Below, in pieces: positions 60,008-64,000 of a stretch of 64,000 nucleotides of DNA. The position numbers and the translations under genes were made by a program. The DNA comes from Hepsetus odoe. Taxonomy: Eukaryota > Chordata > Actinopteri > Characiformes > Hepsetidae. Under the pieces are notes generated by a model. It ran no database searches. It saw nothing but the letters and a program-made list of their open reading frames with translations, and was not told the DNA's origin. The stretch's first letter is position 1; every line of letters starts with the position of its first letter. The stretch lies in the NCBI GenBank assembly GCA_017165825.1, contig CM029372.1, positions 30,119,322 to 30,183,321 on the forward strand, read 5' to 3'.

Positions 60008-60066
<59 letters not shown>
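60007..60066 (+). repeat. (TATC)n microsatellite, copy 1
   Basis: About 15 tatc units, flanked by ccatccatccaggcatca upstream and attctgtttaaaccctgact downstream. Confidence 0.95.
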
Positions 60067-60086
60067 ATTCTGTTTAAACCCTGACT

Positions 60087-60570
60087 AATAGGCAATCCTC
60101 CTCTCCTCAATATAATCCTCGCCTTCCTCTGATCGTAACTGAACCAACGAATCCTGCTTCTCTTAATCCTTTGTCTCCAAACGTCCAACCTGTTTCTGTC
60201 CCTCTAATATCCTGCTTTATCCTGTCCATCATCATTACACCTAACAAAAATCTATAATTATTATTAAATAATATTATTTTCTTATTTAGCATATTAGCTG
60301 TTATAGAATAACTATATTTTCTGCATGTCGTGGTGTTTTATCTTCTTCGGCTACCCTGCTAGGTCACTGGTCCCACAACCAGCTTGTGGGAAGAAGTACC
60401 AACAACATCTATTGCAGTCTGGAGTTAGTTTCAGTTTAAAAACCTCTGTTCATCACTGAACTGCATCATCTATTTTGGTTTTAATCCTGACTTTAAACTC
60501 CTGCTCTCGTAGGTGGGCTTGAGCTACACACACTGTTAAAGTCATAGACTGCAGTTCTTAGTAAAGCAGG
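60087..60570 (-). mobile_element. LINE 3' fragment plus shared unknown block (copy 1)
   Basis: 60095-60240 reads on minus as the RTE-like LINE C-terminal region in broken frames (IKQDIRGTETGWTFGDKGLR). The following 330 bp (aacaaaaatctataatta to catagactgcagttctta) have no recognised identity but recur at 63265-63605. Confidence 0.7.
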
Positions 60571-60611
60571 TTCAATCCCATCCATCCAGGCATCAATCCA
60601 TCCAGCTGACC

Positions 60612-60612
<1 letters not shown>

Positions 60613-60674
<62 letters not shown>

Positions 60675-60676
60675 AT
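60613..60676 (+). repeat. (TCTA)n microsatellite, copy 2
   Basis: Same microsatellite with the same two flanks as 60007-60066, about 607 bp downstream. Confidence 0.95.
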
Positions 60677-60737
60677 TCTGTTTAAAACCCTGACTATTAA
60701 AAAAAAAAGGCCCCCAGTTTGGGCCAGAGAACATATG

Positions 60738-61151
60738 GCAATGTGCAAAGTTTTAGGCAGGTGTGGAAAATGCTGTAAACAGAACGCTTTCAGAAATGGA
60801 AGTGTTCATCATTTATTTCATCAATCAACAAAATGCAGTGAATGAACAAAAGAGAATCTAAACTGTGATCAATATTTGGTGTGACCCACCCTTTGCCTTC
60901 AAAACAGCAGTCGTTCTTTCAGGGACACTTCAAGACATCGGTTTTTGGAAGGAACTCGGTCAATGTCGTCTGAGACATCTTGAGAACTGAGCACAGATCT
61001 TCTGTGGATGTAGCTTCCTCTTACATCCTTCTGTCTCTTCATGTGATCCAGACACACTGGATGATGTTGAGATCAGGGCTCTGTGGGGCCAGAAGAACTG
61101 ATGCTGGTTTAGCTGGCAAAAAGACGCTTAAAACGTTTGCACAGCATCGTA
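60738..61151. mobile_element. MITE family M, copy 4 with internal deletion
   Basis: Left aatgtgcaaagttttaggca, right cgtttgcacagcatcg before (TA)n. APQSPDLNIIQCVW is still readable on minus. Part of the duplicated segment shared with 56255-57300. Confidence 0.82.
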
Positions 61152-61755
61152 TATATATATATATATATATATATAGACATTGTGTTCTTTGGTGGTATAT
61201 CTCTCTGGTAATGCAGTAATATTCCATCCATGTAACCCCCAGAATGCAGCTGTCTTTGGGCATTAATGAGACAACTGTAGAAGACTATTCTAAAAGGTGA
61301 ATTAGTATCTACAGAACTCTGGAAGCCTGGTGAGGAACAAAAGTGCTTCTATAGAAAACTATCGGCTGATTTACAGCTAAAGTGAAAGCGAAGTGAAAGT
61401 GACTACTTGCCATTGTGAACATACCGCAGCACAAGGTTACTCAAGGGTACTTCAGGGCAGCCTACTGGCCAAGGATTTGAACCCATGACCCTGATACTGC
61501 AGGTCATGTTCCCAATCATTTATGCCAGTACTGCTTCCCTATTTGAATCAGTGTATTGATTCTATGGGATCTATGATATTTATGAATGGTTCCAAGGAGA
61601 GAGAGCTGATGGGAATTTGTTGGCTCATTTAATACCATGTGAATCGAGCGTGGATGTTTCTCCTTCAAGATCTGCTCCTACATGAATCTAGGCTGTTTAG
61701 CTTGTGTGAGAATCTAGAGGGACATTAATCTTCAACAAGCATCTACAAGAATGTG
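60738..61755 (+). repeat. Duplicated segment, copy 2
   Basis: Same blocks and order as 56255-57300, including the SINE (61385-61535) and tgatgggaatttgttggctc. Many small indels, so not a recent assembly duplicate. Confidence 0.88.
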
Positions 61756-62639
61756 AAAACGGTGCTTTTCTTGCTTTAAGTGCTTCATGCATTAGGTGAA
61801 CAGAAAGAAGGAGAGCTGAGAAGGTTTGCTTATGCTGGACAGCTCTGCCAAGGAGGAAAGAGCTAAGTTTAGCCTCCACTGCTGCCCAAGACAGAAGAAG
61901 ACAGAAGTGGACAGCATGGGGGCGGAGGGTGTTACGGTCTGGACTGGTGTCTTGTCAAAGTAACGACAGCTCTCTGGCCATCATACGTTCTTAAGCAAAG
62001 GAAATTTGACACACATTGCAAACACAGTTCGGACACATCCGCTCTAGATTCTTTCATGTTCTTTACTATTCGCCCACAGTTTAGGATGATAAATCTACAA
62101 AAACTAGGAAAAAATACAAATCTAAATCTCATCTCATATTGTCTGGTTTTATCTTTCTATCCTGAGGTCTGCTTACATGCCGAAAGCAGTCATAATTCTT
62201 TTTAACATGAATTTTCAACCTCGTTTTAGAATTATCAGGTACTGCAGGGCTTTAAAGCTTAATATTTGTAAATGAGCTCTGTTCTGATTGGCTACCCTGC
62301 TTTATACCTCATTCAGGAAGCAGTGCAGGCTGAAAAAATCCTTCGTTGCTGTGAATGAGTGAGGCTAGTCCATCTTCTATTCTTGCCATCATGCAGCCTA
62401 CACACTGGCATTTTCATGATCATCTGCACACAGAACCCCCTGGGATCCTGCCAATGAGCTTGAAGAATATAGAACCAAGTGTTTCTTGATTTTATTTTTC
62501 TACAAGATGTGAACATAGAAGCTCATGAGGTGTTTTTTCTATGAGTGAACGTGGACCTTTCTTCACATTTAAACAGCTTATTTTACGAATACAATCACAG
62601 CCACAAACCCTTTTTAATGAGCCAAAACAAGGGATGGTA
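61756..62639. other. Unassigned sequence
   Basis: No gene, SINE or LINE recognised. Confidence 0.5.
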
Positions 62640-62810
62640 TAAATAGATCTGCATTTATGCCACAGAAACAACTCGGCATGAGGGTATCGTGGTGTTTCCT
62701 CACCTTTCTGCTTCAGTGTTAGGATGTGTGAGCAGCCCACAGCACTGAGCCATTTATGCCCCTGCAATGGTGTATAAAAGCCCCACAAAATATACTCATG
62801 CATGAGCACC
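62640..62810 (-). repeat. Unknown repeat, inverted copy of 58005-58230
   Basis: Reverse strand: ggcttttatacaccattgca, ataaatggctcagtgctgtg, gaagcagaaaggtgagg. About 75-80% alike by eye. Confidence 0.65.
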
Positions 62811-62919
62811 ACAGAGGCTCAGTAAAACATTAGGATTGTCAGAAGACTGAGGATAATATATTCTGACTATCCTCCGAGCCAACATGGGCTGAAAGAATGT
62901 CTGTTTAAAACTACTTTTG

Positions 62920-63605
62920 CTTCAGTTTCTTTTCTTCTTCTTCGCCGTCTTTCCCATTTAGAGTCGCTAACAGCAGATCATCTCCATTTCCCATTTTTTC
63001 CGGTCCTTCGCATCTCTTCTTCCCTCCCTTCCAACCGATCATTTGCATGTCCTTCCTCTCACCATCGCCTACAAACCTCCTTCTGTCTCCTCTTCCTCTT
63101 TTTCCTGGCAGTCCATCTTTCAACATCCTCCTCCTGGCAACTCGTCTCTCCTTCTGGACGTGTCCAAACCAGCGCAGACCTGCTTCTAACTTTGTCTCCA
63201 AAACGTCCAACCTGAGCTGTCCTCTCTAATATCCTTTCGTTTTTTATCCTGGGTTCATCACCACACACCCAACAAAAATCTATAATATTATTAAATATTA
63301 TTTTCTTTATTGAATATAATAATATAATAAATATAGAATAAATTATATTTTCTGTACAATGTGTTTTATCTTTCTTCGCTGCTCCCGCTTAGGGTCGCCA
63401 ATCCACTTCCACAACCAGCTTGTGGGGAAGAAGCACTAAACAACATTCATGTGCAGTCTGGAGTTAGGTTTCAGCTTGAAACGCCTGTTCATCACTGAAC
63501 TCTGGTGAATATCTATTTATTCCACTCCCGGGACTTTAAACCCTGCTCAGAGGTGGGCTGAGCTTACACACTGTTAAAGCCATAGACTGCAGTTTTAGTA
63601 GTTTA
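62920..63605 (-). mobile_element. LINE 3' fragment plus shared unknown block (copy 2)
   Basis: 62920-63260 on minus is the LINE 3' end (RSALVWTRPEGET and RRRQKEVCRRW in broken frames, tail gaagaagaaaag). It continues into the same unknown block as 60240-60570, in the same order and orientation. Confidence 0.7.
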
Positions 63606-63686
63606 ACATTATATTCGAAGTCACAGTTCGTGCGCTCTGTTCTTTAATATTGTACAAATGTTTGTTTGACATCCAAAAGGGAAGTG

Positions 63687-63900
63687 GAAAGTGAAAGTGA
63701 CTTTTTGTCAGAACAGCACAGCCCAGGAGTGAAACACAACCAAATGCAACCTCTATTTAACCCAATACCTGCATCAGTGGGCAGCCATGTCCAGAACCCT
63801 GGGAGCAGTGATGGGGACAAGGATACCTCAGAGCAACCTACGTGTCCCGGACTTGAACCCACAACACTCAGATTATGAGGACTATTCCTGAGCTGCTAGA
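63687..63900 (-). mobile_element. SINE family A
   Basis: gtgaaagtgactttttgtca, aatgcaacctctatttaacc, gggagcagtgatggggacaa, B box cttgaacccacaac. Confidence 0.8.
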
Positions 63901-64000
63901 ACCAATGGAAATTATTAGTGATGGCCATTCCTCAAGCCCTACGGATTTGCAATAATAATTAATTCTGAAAAAGTCTCAGTGAATTCCCAGTGTCTCACCA

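Noticed and set aside
41137..64000. Search for ptpru MAM-domain exons
   Set aside because: No sequence encoding the expected GLDDI-type end or the preceding MAM core was seen on minus; they may lie in the second gap or beyond the window.

Overview
The window is vertebrate nuclear DNA, almost certainly from a ray-finned fish, possibly an otophysan or otocephalan (the lineage guess is inference from repeat style). The signs are spliced GT-AG genes with fish-like TELO2 and PTPRU sequence, tRNA-derived SINEs with A and B boxes, an RTE-like LINE, Tc1/mariner elements and their short derivatives, and very dense di- and tetranucleotide microsatellites. Two runs of exactly 500 N (23519-24018 and 48501-49000) mark scaffold gaps.

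Only two protein-coding genes can be supported. The first is telo2, plus strand, seven coding exons from 19973 to 23105. They encode about the first 382 residues of a TTT-complex subunit that matures PIKK kinases. The second is a ptpru-like receptor tyrosine phosphatase, minus strand. It is represented by the two exons of its Ig domain, 41021-41136 and 30981-31158, separated by a 9.86 kb intron. The genes converge on the first N gap. Neither has its 3' half in the window, which points to a large hidden gap or a scaffold misjoin.

Layout. 0-17 kb: transposon-rich, with a Tc1 element split by a SINE, LINE fragments, SINEs and a 35-bp array inside a SINE. 17-19.9 kb: unassigned sequence, a short Tc1-type element, a possible telo2 promoter and a reversed LINE 5' piece. 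20-23.5 kb: telo2, with microsatellites forming several splice acceptors and a fourfold tandem copy of one splice donor. 24-48.5 kb: AT-rich ptpru intronic sequence with a Tc1 element carrying an inverted duplication, a hAT element nested in a SINE, several LINE copies (one with a perfect 17-bp target duplication), and strong palindromes at 39.3 and 47.6 kb. 49-64 kb: probably upstream ptpru intron or 5' flank. It holds a 39-bp minisatellite open in several frames, many SINEs, and a roughly 1 kb repeat-bearing segment present at 56.3-57.3 and again at 60.7-61.8 kb, with further repeated blocks.

No bacterial-type operon, CRISPR array, rRNA gene or free-standing tRNA gene is present. Much of the remaining sequence is unique, AT-rich and unassigned; a few stretches look like candidate conserved non-coding elements but need alignment to other fish. 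I found no convincing new biological system. The most unusual local structures are the telo2 donor array, the 39-bp minisatellite and the palindromes.
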